Shown here: piece by piece, positions 7,614 to 16,362 of the stretch
Layout: every line of letters begins with the position of its first letter
Position numbering within the stretch: position 1 is the first letter of the stretch
Assembly (NCBI GenBank): GCA_039811865.1
Contig: JBDHZK010000009.1
Location: 1 to 35,499 of the forward strand
DNA: 35,499 bases
Direction: 5' to 3'
Source of the DNA: JBDHZK01 sp039811865
Lineage (GTDB): Bacteria > Actinomycetota > Actinomycetes > Propionibacteriales > Propionibacteriaceae
Notes under the pieces: model-generated
The model's input: only the letters and a program-made list of their open reading frames with translations
Databases searched by the model: none
What the model was told of the DNA's origin: nothing
Translations under genes and position numbers: made by a program

Positions 7614-8825
7614 ATGAATCAGGATGCCCGCCGGCGACTCGAAGCGGTGTTCCGGGAGGAGCACGGACGCATCGTCGGCGGGCTCGTCCGCCGCTACGGC
7701 GACGTCGAACTGGCGCAGGACGCGACCTCCGAGGCGATCGAGACCGCGCTGGTCCGCTGGCCGGTCGACGGCGTCCCACCCAACCCCGGCGGCTGGCTGG
7801 CGACCACCGCCAACCGCAAGGCGCTGGACCGGCTCCGCCGCGAGTCCGGCCGAGAAGTCAAGGAGTCGGCGGCGACCGCGATGCTCAACACCGACGCTCT
7901 CCCGCTCGGCGTGATCGATGACGATCGGCTGCGCCTGCTCTTCTTGTGCACTCATCCGGCGATCGCGTTCGAGGCGCGGGTCGCCCTGACGCTGCGGCTA
8001 GTATCCGGGCTCGGAACCGCCGAGATCGCGCGCGCCTTCCTCGTCCCCGACCGCACCGTCGCCCAGCGCATCACCCGCGCCAGGCGCAAGATCGCGGACG
8101 CCCGCATCGCGTTTCGCATCCCCGAGCGGGAGGACCTGCCGCAGCGGGTGGCCGGCGTCCTAGCGGTGCTCTACCTGGTGTTCAACGAGGGTTACCTGGC
8201 CACCTTCGACCCGGCGGGAACGCGCGACGACCTGGCCGTGGAGGCCATCCGTCTGACTCGGATGCTGGTCGACCTCCTCCCAGCCGAACCCGAGCCGCAG
8301 GGCCTGCTCGCGCTGCTGCTGATCACCCAGTCGCGCCGCGATGCCCGCGTGGTTGGCGGGCGGCTGGTTCCGCTCGACGAGCAGGACCGCAATCGCTGGG
8401 ACGCCGCCCTGCTCGCCGAGGGCGTGCGTCGGGTGCGCGCGCTGCGCGACATCGGACGTCCGGGTCCTTATCAAGTCCAGGCCGCCATCGCGGCCGCACA
8501 CAGCACCGCCCACCCGCAGGACGTCCCCTGGTCCGAGGTGGTCGACCTCTATGACCTTCTGCTGAAACTGGCGCCGTCGGACGTCGTCCGGCTCAACCGG
8601 GCGCTGGCCCTGGCTCACGTCGAGGGTCCGGCGGCCGGCCTGGCGCTGGTCGACGCCCTGCACCTGCCCAACTACGCGGCCTGGCACGCGGCACGGGGGC
8701 ACCTGCTGGGGCAACTCGGCCGGGCCGAGGCTTCCGCCGCCGCCTTCGAGCGGGCCACCGCGAAAACCGAGAACCCTCTTGAGCGCGAGCATTTGAGTCG
8801 CCGCGCGACGCGGGCGAGGTCTTGA
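7614..8825 (+). CDS. ECF42-type RNA polymerase sigma factor
   Basis: 403 residues. Sigma region 2 lies at about 12-78 (FREEHGRIVGGLVRRYGDVE, then NPGGWLATTANRKALDRLRR) and region 4 at about 113-165 (GTAEIARAFLVPDRTVAQRI). A long C-terminal extension of about 230 residues (DUF6596, TPR-like) holds the conserved LYLVFNEGY motif. This extension and the upstream DGPF gene define the ECF42 group, which has no anti-sigma factor and is thought to be controlled through the extension. The ATG is one base after the DGPF stop. The downstream gene mmdB is convergent. Confidence 0.93.
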   Translation: MNQDARRRLEAVFREEHGRIVGGLVRRYGDVELAQDATSEAIETALVRWPVDGVPPNPGGWLATTANRKALDRLRRESGREVKESAATAMLNTDALPLGVIDDDRLRLLFLCTHPAIAFEARVALTLRLVSGLGTAEIARAFLVPDRTVAQRITRARRKIADARIAFRIPEREDLPQRVAGVLAVLYLVFNEGYLATFDPAGTRDDLAVEAIRLTRMLVDLLPAEPEPQGLLALLLITQSRRDARVVGGRLVPLDEQDRNRWDAALLAEGVRRVRALRDIGRPGPYQVQAAIAAAHSTAHPQDVPWSEVVDLYDLLLKLAPSDVVRLNRALALAHVEGPAAGLALVDALHLPNYAAWHAARGHLLGQLGRAEASAAAFERATAKTENPLEREHLSRRATRARS

Positions 8826-8913
8826 GCCAGCCACGACGCCGGTCGCGGGTTTGCCAGAGATTTCGGGGCGAAAACCAGTCACTGGGCGTCGCGATTTACG
8901 CAACCGCTCAGCT

Positions 8914-10032
8914 CTAGCCGCCCATCAGGGCCAGCAGCACGCCACCGGCGACCACCGACGCCACCTGTCCGGCGGCGTTCGCACCCATGGCGTGCATCAG
9001 CAGGAAGTTGTCGAAGTCGTCCTTCTGCGCCTCCTGCTGAACTACCCGCGCCGCCATCGGGAATGCCGAGATTCCCGCGGCACCGATCAGCGGGTTGAAC
9101 GTGCCCCCGCTGAACACGTTCATCAACTTGCCGAAGAGCAAGCCGACCGCGGTATCCAAGACGAAAGCGACCAGCCCGAGAGCCAAGATGAACAGCGTCG
9201 AGGGCTGCAAGAACCGCTCCCCGATCATGGTCGCCCCGATCGCCAGCCCGAGGAACAGGGTGACCACGTTGGCCAGCTCATTGCTGGACGTGCCGACCAG
9301 CCGCTCCACGACCTTGGACTCGCGCATCAGGTTGCCCAGCATCAGCATGCCGATCAGCGGCGTCGCGAACGGCACGAGCGTCCCGATCACGATGGTGGCG
9401 ACGATCGGGAACAGGATCCGGGTCCGTCGGCTGATCTCGCGCGATGAGTACGGCATGCGGATCGCCCGCTCCTTGCGCGTGGTCAGGGCCCGCATGATCG
9501 GCGGCATGATGATCGGCACCAGCGCCATGTAGGAGTAGGCGGCGACCGTGATCGGACCCACCAGCCCGGGCGCCAGCTTGCTACTCACGTAGATCGACGT
9601 CGGCCCGTCGATGGCACCGATGATCCCGATGGACGCCGCCTCGTTGCGCGTGAACCCGAGCGCCAGCGCGAGCAGCAAAGTGAGAAAGATGCCGAACTGC
9701 CCGGCCGCCCCGAGCAACACCATCTTGGGATTCTCCAGCAGCGGGCCGAAGTCGGTCAGTGCCCCGATCCCGATGAAGATCAGCAGCGGAAACAGCTCGT
9801 TCGCAACCCCGATGTCGTACAGGAGTTGCAGCGCGCCGTGCTCGCCGATCAGCGGCGACAAGGGCAGATTCGCCAGGATCGCCCCCGCCCCGATCGGCAA
9901 CAGCAGCAGCGGCTCATATTGCTTGGCGATCGCCAGCCAGATCAGCGCCAGCCCGAGCGCGACCATGGTGGCCGACTGCCACGTGATGCTGATCAGCCCC
10001 TGCAGCAGGTCGTTGATCGTGTCCGGGCTCAT
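8914..10032 (-). CDS. mmdB: Na+-translocating decarboxylase beta subunit
   Basis: 372 residues, polytopic membrane protein. It couples decarboxylation of the carboxybiotin group to Na+ export. Hallmarks of the OadB/GcdB/MmdB family are present: the aspartate motif GAIDGPTSI (139-147, Asp142, the equivalent of the Na+-site Asp) and the C-terminal NPLIGAAGISAFPMAARVVQ block followed by MGANAAGQVAS. About nine to eleven hydrophobic segments are visible. Last gene of the mmdA-D-C-B operon. It starts 61 bp after mmdC, with GAAGGA upstream. Confidence 0.93.
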   Translation of the reverse strand: MSPDTINDLLQGLISITWQSATMVALGLALIWLAIAKQYEPLLLLPIGAGAILANLPLSPLIGEHGALQLLYDIGVANELFPLLIFIGIGALTDFGPLLENPKMVLLGAAGQFGIFLTLLLALALGFTRNEAASIGIIGAIDGPTSIYVSSKLAPGLVGPITVAAYSYMALVPIIMPPIMRALTTRKERAIRMPYSSREISRRTRILFPIVATIVIGTLVPFATPLIGMLMLGNLMRESKVVERLVGTSSNELANVVTLFLGLAIGATMIGERFLQPSTLFILALGLVAFVLDTAVGLLFGKLMNVFSGGTFNPLIGAAGISAFPMAARVVQQEAQKDDFDNFLLMHAMGANAAGQVASVVAGGVLLALMGG

Positions 10033-10093
10033 GGCCGTCCCCGTCCTTCGCCCAGGAGGACGTCCCGACGCCGGGGCTCGGTCCAGCCCATCG

Positions 10094-10594
10094 TCAGTCC
10101 TCGAACCGGACGAGGAACTCGCCGTAGGCGACCTGCTGACCGGGGCCTACGTACACCTCGGCCACGACGCCGTCGCGCGGGCTCTTCAGCTCGTTCTTCA
10201 TCTTCATGGCCTCGAGAACGAGCAGGGGTTCGCCCCGTTTCACCAGCGCCCCCACGGCCGCGTTCACGGCCAGGATCACCCCGGGCATCGGCGCGGTCAC
10301 CTTGTCCAGTCCCCCGCGTTGAGCCGGCGAACCGGCCCGGGCCGACGCCGTGGCCGCGCCCGGGACGGCAGCCGTCTGGCGCCCCGGGTGCTCGACCGGC
10401 CGCGACGCCGTCTCCCCGGCGGGCTGCGCCACCTGCACCGCCGGCGTGATGGACCCGTGCCCGAGGTCGCGGTGGTCGGTCAGCTCGACGTCGACCAGGC
10501 GTCCGTCCAGGTAGACGCGAAACAGGTTGGCCCCGACGACCTCCACGTCGACGACCAGCTCCTCGTCGTTAACGGTGATGGAGTAACGGCGCAT
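10094..10594 (-). CDS. mmdC: Biotin carboxyl carrier subunit of decarboxylase
   Basis: 166 residues. The C-terminal biotinyl domain (about 95-166) has the biotinylation motif EAMKM at 128-132, with Lys131 the expected biotin attachment site. It follows a flexible Ala/Pro linker (about 50-95) and an N-terminal region (RRYSITVNDEELVVDVE) typical of the gamma/MmdC type. It carries CO2 from the alpha subunit to the membrane beta subunit. The start at 10594 has GGAGGGG six bases upstream and is one base from the mmdD stop; a longer open frame upstream overlaps mmdD and is not used. Confidence 0.93.
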   Translation of the reverse strand: MRRYSITVNDEELVVDVEVVGANLFRVYLDGRLVDVELTDHRDLGHGSITPAVQVAQPAGETASRPVEHPGRQTAAVPGAATASARAGSPAQRGGLDKVTAPMPGVILAVNAAVGALVKRGEPLLVLEAMKMKNELKSPRDGVVAEVYVGPGQQVAYGEFLVRFED

Positions 10595-10595
10595 C

Positions 10596-10964
10596 TCAAC
10601 CCCTCCGGACGAACGGAGCAAGCTGGCGGCCGCGTCCGACGGCGACCCAGCGACTGGCGTGCAACTGCCGTCCCGGCGGGTGGACGCGTGTCTCGGGCGC
10701 CGCCGAACGCCGGTGGATCCGCGCATGAGTGATCACGGCGATCGCGATCGCGGCGAGTTGCTGTTCGCTCAGCCCGTCCGCCTGGATCGCGACATTGGGT
10801 GCCGTTGGCGTCGGCGAATCGAGGGGGACGTCCTGAGCCGAGATCGCGCGGCGGCGGTCCAGGCGTTCCATGGCGTAGAGCAGCAACATCAGCGCCAGCA
10901 GCAGGCCGAACACCACCCCCATGCCCACGACCATGATCTGCAGTCCCCAGGCGAAGTCGGGCAT
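10596..10964 (-). CDS. mmdD: OadG/MmdD-type small membrane subunit
   Basis: 122 residues. One N-terminal membrane helix (about 5-30, QIMVVGMGVVFGLLLALMLL), then a short charged stretch, a helix LAAIAIAVITHARIHRR, and a C-terminal tail ending near SRWVAVGRGRQL. This is the layout of OadG/MmdD subunits, which assemble the complex and connect the catalytic and membrane parts. AAGGAG lies six bases before the ATG, just after the mmdA stop. The family is poorly conserved in sequence, so the call leans on operon position. Confidence 0.82.
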   Translation of the reverse strand: MPDFAWGLQIMVVGMGVVFGLLLALMLLLYAMERLDRRRAISAQDVPLDSPTPTAPNVAIQADGLSEQQLAAIAIAVITHARIHRRSAAPETRVHPPGRQLHASRWVAVGRGRQLAPFVRRG

Positions 10965-10974
10965 CGCACGCTCC

Positions 10975-12522
10975 TTACACCGGGAAGAGGCCGTGTTTCT
11001 TGGGGATGGGGTGGGCGACCTTCGTCCGGAGCACCTCGAAGGCTCGGATGAGTCGAGGCCGGGTTTCACGCGGCTCGATCACCTCGTCGATCTGGCCGAC
11101 GTCGGCGGCCTGGTAGGGGTTGAAGAACTTCTCGCGGTAGTCCTCGATGAAGCGCGCGGTCTCGGCACGGGGATCGTCCGCCGCCTCAATCGCGCGCCGG
11201 TGCAGGATGCGCGCGGCGCCCTCGGCCCCCATGACGGCGATCTGCGCCGTGGGCCAGGCGAATGCCACGTCGTTGTTCATCTGCCGGCTGGAAAGTGCGA
11301 CATAGGACCCGCCCATCGCCTTCCGCGTGACCACCGAGATCTTCGGCACGGTTGCTTGGCAGTAGGCGTAGATGATCTTGGCCCCGTGTCGGATGACGCC
11401 GTTGTATTCCTGCTCGACCCCCGGCAGGTAGCCCGGGCAGTCGACGAAGGTCACCAGCGGGATGTTGTACTGGTCGCACAAGGTGATGTGTCGGCTGATC
11501 TTGTCCGAGGAATCGATGTCCAGGCAGCCGGACATCACCGTCGGCTGGTTCGCCACAAACCCGACCGATTGGCCGTCCAGCCGCCCGAACCCGACCAGAG
11601 CGTTGCCGGCGAAGTGCGGGTGCAGCTCAAGCATCGAGTCGTAGTCGAAGATGCTCGCCAGCAACTCGCGCATGTCGTAGGCCCGGGCGTCGTCGTCCGG
11701 GACGAAGGTTTGCAGCGCCTCATCCATCCGGTCGGGTGGGTCGTACGGTTCCAGGGAGGGCGGGTCTTCGGCGTTGTTCTGCGGCAGGTAGCTGAGCACG
11801 AGCTTGGCCAGGCGAAGCGCATCCTCCTCGGTTTCGGCCATCAGCTGGGCCACGCCGGAGCGACTGTTGTGGATCCAGGCCCCGCCCAGCTCCTCGGCCG
11901 AGACCTGCTCGCCAGTCACCGTGCGGATGATGTCGGGGCCGGTCAGGAACATGTTCGCCGTGTGGTTGACCATGATCGTCACGTCGGTCAGCGCCGGGCT
12001 GTAGACCGCCCCGCCGGCGCAGGGACCCATGATCACCGAGATCTGGGGGATCACACCGGACGCGGTGACGTTGCGGACGAACACCTCGCCGTAGGCCGCC
12101 AGCGACCGGACGCCCTCTTGAATTCGCGCCCCGCCGGAGTCGTTGAGCCCGATCACGGGGATGCCCGAGCCCATCGCGAGGTCGAGGATCCGGCTGATCT
12201 TGTTGCTCTGCACCTCCGAGAACGACCCGCCCAGCACGGTGAAGTCCTGCGCGAAAACAGCGACGCGACGTCCCTGAACCTTGCCGAACCCGGTGATGAT
12301 GCCGTCCCCTGGGAAACGCTGGGCGTCCATCCCGAACTCGGTGTTGTGGTGGGTCGCCAAAGCCCCCAGTTCTTGGAAGGACGCCTCGTCGAGCAGGATC
12401 GACAGCCGCTCGCGCGCCGTCAACTTGCCTTTGGCGTGTTGCGCCTCGACGCGCTTGGGGCCACCACCGGCCAGGGCCTGCTCACGCTTGTCCCGCAGAA
12501 TCGCGAGGCTCTTGTCCGTCAT
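10975..12522 (-). CDS. mmdA: Methylmalonyl-CoA decarboxylase alpha (carboxyltransferase) subunit
   Basis: 515 residues, a full-length biotin-dependent carboxyltransferase of the PccB/MmdA/12S type. It has the two crotonase halves with oxyanion-forming motifs, NDSGGARIQEG and GPCAGGAVYSPA in the N-half and VDCPGYLPG and AMGGSYVALSSR in the C-half. It moves the carboxyl group of methylmalonyl-CoA to biotin on MmdC. Membrane subunits downstream show that this is the sodium-pump decarboxylase and not propionyl-CoA carboxylase or transcarboxylase. AGGAA lies before the ATG. Glutaconyl-CoA or another acyl-CoA substrate cannot be excluded. Confidence 0.9.
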   Translation of the reverse strand: MTDKSLAILRDKREQALAGGGPKRVEAQHAKGKLTARERLSILLDEASFQELGALATHHNTEFGMDAQRFPGDGIITGFGKVQGRRVAVFAQDFTVLGGSFSEVQSNKISRILDLAMGSGIPVIGLNDSGGARIQEGVRSLAAYGEVFVRNVTASGVIPQISVIMGPCAGGAVYSPALTDVTIMVNHTANMFLTGPDIIRTVTGEQVSAEELGGAWIHNSRSGVAQLMAETEEDALRLAKLVLSYLPQNNAEDPPSLEPYDPPDRMDEALQTFVPDDDARAYDMRELLASIFDYDSMLELHPHFAGNALVGFGRLDGQSVGFVANQPTVMSGCLDIDSSDKISRHITLCDQYNIPLVTFVDCPGYLPGVEQEYNGVIRHGAKIIYAYCQATVPKISVVTRKAMGGSYVALSSRQMNNDVAFAWPTAQIAVMGAEGAARILHRRAIEAADDPRAETARFIEDYREKFFNPYQAADVGQIDEVIEPRETRPRLIRAFEVLRTKVAHPIPKKHGLFPV

Positions 12523-12701
12523 CGGATTTCCTGTCGGGTGCGCGCCCGGCGAACCCCCGGGTAGCTGTCAGGCTAGCCTCGCCACGTCGGCCGCGGAACC
12601 CGGCCTCGGCGCATCTTCTCCGGCCGTGGCGGGTTCGTTCGTTCGAGGACGTCGCCAGTCGGCTGAGTTGTGCCCGATGCGGCGGCCCCAAACGGCGGAG
12701 A

Positions 12702-13724
12702 TCATGGCCAGAGCAGGGCCTTGATCGCCCGGCGCTCGTCCATCGCCGCGTATGCCTGCGCCACCTCGGCGAGCGGGAGCTGCAGGTCGAAGACCAGCCC
12801 GGGGTTGATCTCGCGACGCCACACCCGGCCGAGCAGTTCCGGCAGGTACGCCCGGGCAGGAGCGGGTCCGCCCTTGAGCCCGACGTTCCGCCAAAACAGG
12901 CCCTCCGTGGGCAGGGTGGCATGCGGGAGCCCCACCAGGCCGATCATCCCGCCGGCGCGGACTGCTCCGGCCGCCTGCTCGTAGGACTGCTCGGTCCCCA
13001 CGCACTCCAGCACCGAATCGGCGCCGATGCCGCCGGTCAGTTCCTTGACCTTCGCAATGCCCTCCGCCCCGCGCTCGGCAATGATGTGGGTGGCGCCGAA
13101 CGTCTTGGCCAGCTCCTGCCGGTCGGCATGGCGACTCATGGCGATCACGGTGCCGGCGCCGAGAGTCGAAGCGGCCAGCACGGCACATAGCCCGACCGCG
13201 CCGTCCCCGACCACGACCACGGTTCCGCCCGGCTCGACGTTGGCGCAAACCGCGGCGTGCCAACCGGTGCACATCACATCCGACAGCGCGAGCAGGCTTG
13301 GGATCAGGTCGGCGTCCGGCTCACCGGGGGTCGCGAGCAGCGTGCCGTCGGCGTTGGGGACTCGGATCAGGTCCGCCTGGCAGCCCGCGTAGCCCCCACC
13401 GTGCAGGCAGTTGGACTGCATCTGCTTGCGGCAGATCGCGCACGTGTTGTCGCTGTGCAGGAAGCCGCCGACCACGAAGTCGCCGGGCTTGACGCTGGTC
13501 ACCGCCGTCCCCACCTCGGCGACGATGCCGACGTACTCGTGGCCGATGGGTCTCGGTCCGGACGACGGGGCGATGCCGCGAAAGCGCCACAGGTCTGAGC
13601 CACACACGCAGGCGGCAACGGTTTGAATCACCGCATCGGTGGGCTCGACGATGACCGGATCGTCACGTTGTTCGTAGCGGACATCGAAGGGTTCGTGCAT
13701 CACGGCGCCGTACATGCGCTCCAT
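12702..13724 (-). CDS. Zinc-dependent alcohol dehydrogenase (MDR family)
   Basis: 340 residues. Catalytic-zinc residues are Cys41 (CVCGSDLW) and His62-Glu63 (GHE). The structural-zinc site is Asp92, Cys95, Cys98 and Cys106 (SDNTCAIC, then SNC), with Asp in place of the first Cys as in one known subfamily. The Rossmann motif is GDGAVG (173-178). Substrate unknown; NAD(P)-linked oxidation of an alcohol is the expected reaction. The start is not certain: ATG 13724 or ATG 13715 (with GGAG three bases upstream). An 85-bp inverted repeat element sits just upstream. Confidence 0.87.
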   Translation of the reverse strand: MERMYGAVMHEPFDVRYEQRDDPVIVEPTDAVIQTVAACVCGSDLWRFRGIAPSSGPRPIGHEYVGIVAEVGTAVTSVKPGDFVVGGFLHSDNTCAICRKQMQSNCLHGGGYAGCQADLIRVPNADGTLLATPGEPDADLIPSLLALSDVMCTGWHAAVCANVEPGGTVVVVGDGAVGLCAVLAASTLGAGTVIAMSRHADRQELAKTFGATHIIAERGAEGIAKVKELTGGIGADSVLECVGTEQSYEQAAGAVRAGGMIGLVGLPHATLPTEGLFWRNVGLKGGPAPARAYLPELLGRVWRREINPGLVFDLQLPLAEVAQAYAAMDERRAIKALLWP

Positions 13725-13770
13725 CCCACACCCGCGGGGCCGCTCCCGGGCGCGCTCCGGTGATCCAAGA

Positions 13771-13855
13771 GTGAAAACGTGCGGCGATTCGCACGTAAAC
13801 CGAGAGGAAGCGCTTGTGGGAGCTGCCCAGCCCGCGACCCTCCGCACGTTTTCAC
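13771..13855. repeat. 85-bp intergenic element, copy 2 (perfect inverted ends)
   Basis: The ends GTGAAAACGTGCGG (13771-13784) and CCGCACGTTTTCAC (13842-13855) are perfect 14-bp inverted repeats. The interior differs from the copies at 109-194 and 26104-26189, but the length is within one base. It lies between the DUF2255 stop and the dehydrogenase start, and could supply a hairpin in the leader of that gene. Confidence 0.6.
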
Positions 13856-13879
13856 CCGAACCAGGCCCGAACCCCTAAC

Positions 13880-14254
13880 TCAGCGAGAGACCAGGCAGAT
13901 CGTCGTGGCCAAGACGTCCGGCTTGAGAATCGAGGGGACGATCGTCGGGTAGCGGGCGTACTTGCGCCGATAGGCGGCGTCGATCGCCTTGCGCATTGGG
14001 CCTTCGGCAGGGAAGTCCACGTAGTCGACCTCATAGGTCTGCCCGCCGACGATGATCTGGCCCGAGTGCCGTGCCCGGGTCGCCCGGTACCAACCCGCGC
14101 CGGCCCCGTTCACCGAGCGGACGTAGAGATCGTCCTCGACCCGGACGAACCAGATGATCACTTTCGGGCTCATCGTGCCGTCCGCGCGGACGGAAGAAAT
14201 TTTCAACTCGTCGTGCGCATCAATGCGCTCGAGCTCTTCGAGGCTCCAGGACAT
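13880..14254 (-). CDS. DUF2255 family protein
   Basis: 124 residues. Matches the DUF2255 pattern: an N-terminal SLEELERIDAHDELKISSVRADG, then VIIWFVRVEDDLYVRSVNG, the GWYRATRARHSGQI segment and the terminal AIDAAYRRKYARY. The fold is likely a flavin-reductase-like split barrel. Function not established. AAGGAGGAG precedes the ATG. Divergent from the LLM-hemerythrin gene (86-bp gap), so a shared control region is possible. Confidence 0.85.
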   Translation of the reverse strand: MSWSLEELERIDAHDELKISSVRADGTMSPKVIIWFVRVEDDLYVRSVNGAGAGWYRATRARHSGQIIVGGQTYEVDYVDFPAEGPMRKAIDAAYRRKYARYPTIVPSILKPDVLATTICLVSR

Positions 14255-14340
14255 TTCTCCTCCTTTCGGGCTAGCTCATCACGCCCTGACGCAATACGCC
14301 AGGCCAGGTGGCTACCGTGGTGCCGGACGAGGAGGTTGCG

Positions 14341-15894
14341 ATGCCCGACTACGGCCAGACCCTTGAGTTCGGCGTCTTCCCGACCCCGAACGCCGCCGAT
14401 ATCCCCGGTTTGCAGGAGTTGGTGGCATTGGCGGAGGTCAGTGGCTTAGAACACGTATCCATCCAGGATCATCCGTACCAGGCGCGTCACCTCGACACCT
14501 GGACGTTGCTGTCATATCTGGGTGCGCGCACCAGCACCATCAAGCTGTCGACCAACGTCGCCAACCTCCCGCTGCGGCCGCCGGTCGTGTTGGCCAAGTC
14601 CGCGGCGACCCTCGACCTGCTCACCGGCGGGCGCGTCGAACTCGGGCTGGGCTCCGGCGCCTTCTGGGACGCCATCGTCGCCGCAGGTGCACACCGCAAG
14701 ACTCCCGGTGAGGCGGTCAGCGCGCTGGCCGAGGCCCTGCAGATCATCCGGGCGTTCTGGGCCGGAGGGGCGGTCAAGGTCGAGGGCGACTTCTACCAGG
14801 TGTCGGGCTTGAAGGCCGGCCCGCGGCCGGCGCACGAGATCCCCATCTGGCTCGGCGCCTACAAGCCGCGCATGCTCGGTCTGACCGGCCGCCTGGCCGA
14901 CGGGTGGGTGCCGAGTATGGGGTACGCCGACCCGCCGGCGCTGCCTGCTTTGAACGAGACGATCGACGCGGCGGCTCTCAAGGCAGGACGTCCGCCCGCC
15001 GCGGTGAAGCGTGTCTACAACATCTTCGGTCGGTTCGGCACCGGATCCGACTTCCTCACCGGGACGCCTGCGGACTGGGCCGAGCAACTCGCCGAACTGA
15101 CCCTGTCCACCGGCATGAGCACCTACATTCTCGGCACGGACGACCCGGGCATGCTCCGCACGTTCGCCGAGGACGTCGTCCCGGCCGTCCGCGACGCCGT
15201 GGATGCCGGCCGAGCAGGCGCCGCGTCGGGCCCGGACGCGCCGCCGGCCGCGGCCCCACCCGCCACGAGGGTTTCGGACGTCCCCCGCGTCGCGGTCGTC
15301 CCCACTCCCGACACCGCCAAGCGCTTCTCCGAGGACGAGGCGTGGGCCGACTGGACGCGGCCCACCACCCACCCCGACCCGGACGCCACCTTCACCGCCC
15401 AGCAGGCCGCGGCTCCACAGCATTTGATCGAAATCCATGACTCCCTGCGCGCGGAGTTGGCCCAGGTGCGCGACCTGATCGGACAGGTGCGCGAAGGCCA
15501 CATCAACGTCGGCCGGGCGCGCTCGGCCATCCACGAGATGTCCATGAGGCAGAACAACTGGACGTTGGGTGCCTACTGCGAGTCCTACTGCCGGATCGTC
15601 GCGGGCCATCACACCCTCGAGGACCGCAGCATCTTCGCCCACCTGAGGCGATCGGAGCCCGACCTGGCCCCCGTCCTGGATCGCCTCGTCGACGAACACC
15701 ACGTGATCCATGACCTGCTGGACGAGCTCGACCGCGCCCTGATCGCTCTAGTCTCCGGCGAGGAGGAGCGTGCGGCGGCGTCCTTGGCGAACCTCCAAGA
15801 GGTCGTCGACTTGTTCACCGACGCGCTCTTGTCGCACCTCGCCTACGAGGAGCGCGAGTTGATCGCCCCACTCGCTCGTCACGGCCTCTACTGA
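14341..15894 (+). CDS. Luciferase-like (LLM) oxidoreductase fused to a hemerythrin domain
   Basis: 517 residues. Residues 1 to about 290 are a luciferase-like monooxygenase barrel (LATNVANLPLRPPVVLAK-like segment, TGGRVELGLGSG, IPIWLGAYKPRMLGL), using FMN or F420. After an Ala/Pro linker, residues 361-517 form a hemerythrin-type four-helix bundle with iron-ligand candidates His423, His424, Glu427, His453, His454, His457, His499 and Glu503. The fusion could sense oxygen or iron, or pair iron redox with flavin chemistry; this is inference. GAGGAGG precedes the ATG. The membrane protein gene downstream is probably in the same transcript. Confidence 0.85.
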   Translation: MPDYGQTLEFGVFPTPNAADIPGLQELVALAEVSGLEHVSIQDHPYQARHLDTWTLLSYLGARTSTIKLSTNVANLPLRPPVVLAKSAATLDLLTGGRVELGLGSGAFWDAIVAAGAHRKTPGEAVSALAEALQIIRAFWAGGAVKVEGDFYQVSGLKAGPRPAHEIPIWLGAYKPRMLGLTGRLADGWVPSMGYADPPALPALNETIDAAALKAGRPPAAVKRVYNIFGRFGTGSDFLTGTPADWAEQLAELTLSTGMSTYILGTDDPGMLRTFAEDVVPAVRDAVDAGRAGAASGPDAPPAAAPPATRVSDVPRVAVVPTPDTAKRFSEDEAWADWTRPTTHPDPDATFTAQQAAAPQHLIEIHDSLRAELAQVRDLIGQVREGHINVGRARSAIHEMSMRQNNWTLGAYCESYCRIVAGHHTLEDRSIFAHLRRSEPDLAPVLDRLVDEHHVIHDLLDELDRALIALVSGEEERAAASLANLQEVVDLFTDALLSHLAYEERELIAPLARHGLY

Positions 15895-15922
15895 CCACAC
15901 CCACCCGACCGAACGGAGTCTC

Positions 15923-16303
15923 GTGCAAGCCAGGTTGCGCCGCTGGTGGCCCTACGCCCTCGCGTTGTTCATCGTCTATCTGCTCCCCCAAGCGGGGATC
16001 TGGTTCCTTCAGCTCAGCGGAAACCCCGATGTGGCCACCGCTTGGAAGGGGTGGGCCCTGACCTGCCTGCTGGGCGTCAACCCGGTGGCGGTCGTCGCCG
16101 TGGGTGTCCTGTACGGCCTGCGGCACAAGTTCGAGTTCTTGTTCGCGCTGCTCACCGGCGCACTGTGGATTCCGGCCGCCCTGACGCTGTACAACGAGAC
16201 CGCGCTGATCTACCTGCTGTTCTACGTCGTCTTCAGCTTTGGTGGCATGGCGCTCGGCAACATCTTGGCCCGCTCGGCAAAGGCCAAGGCGGCCGCCTCC
16301 TGA
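15923..16303 (+). CDS. Small integral membrane protein
   Basis: 126 residues with four hydrophobic segments (about 10-31, 43-65, 70-88 and 93-112) and a basic C-terminus. I recognise no family. GTG start with CGGAG upstream. It follows the LLM-hemerythrin gene by 28 bp, so it is probably co-transcribed. Confidence 0.7.
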   Translation: MQARLRRWWPYALALFIVYLLPQAGIWFLQLSGNPDVATAWKGWALTCLLGVNPVAVVAVGVLYGLRHKFEFLFALLTGALWIPAALTLYNETALIYLLFYVVFSFGGMALGNILARSAKAKAAAS

Positions 16304-16362
16304 CGGCGAGCGCCGAATCGGCTCACGAGGTCATCGGCCAACGAGCCGTTGCGGATCACCCG

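Noticed and set aside
10595..10726. Longer mmdC from ATG 10726
   Set aside because: The added 44 residues overlap mmdD, are Arg/Ser-rich and lack homology; ATG 10594 has a strong ribosome binding site.
10921..12564. 547-codon plus-strand open frame opposite mmdA
   Set aside because: Antisense shadow of a well-supported gene; composition is that of a third-position-GC complement frame and no motif is seen.
14512..15711. 399-codon minus-strand frame opposite the LLM-hemerythrin gene
   Set aside because: Shadow; no motif, and the plus-strand frame carries two complete domains.
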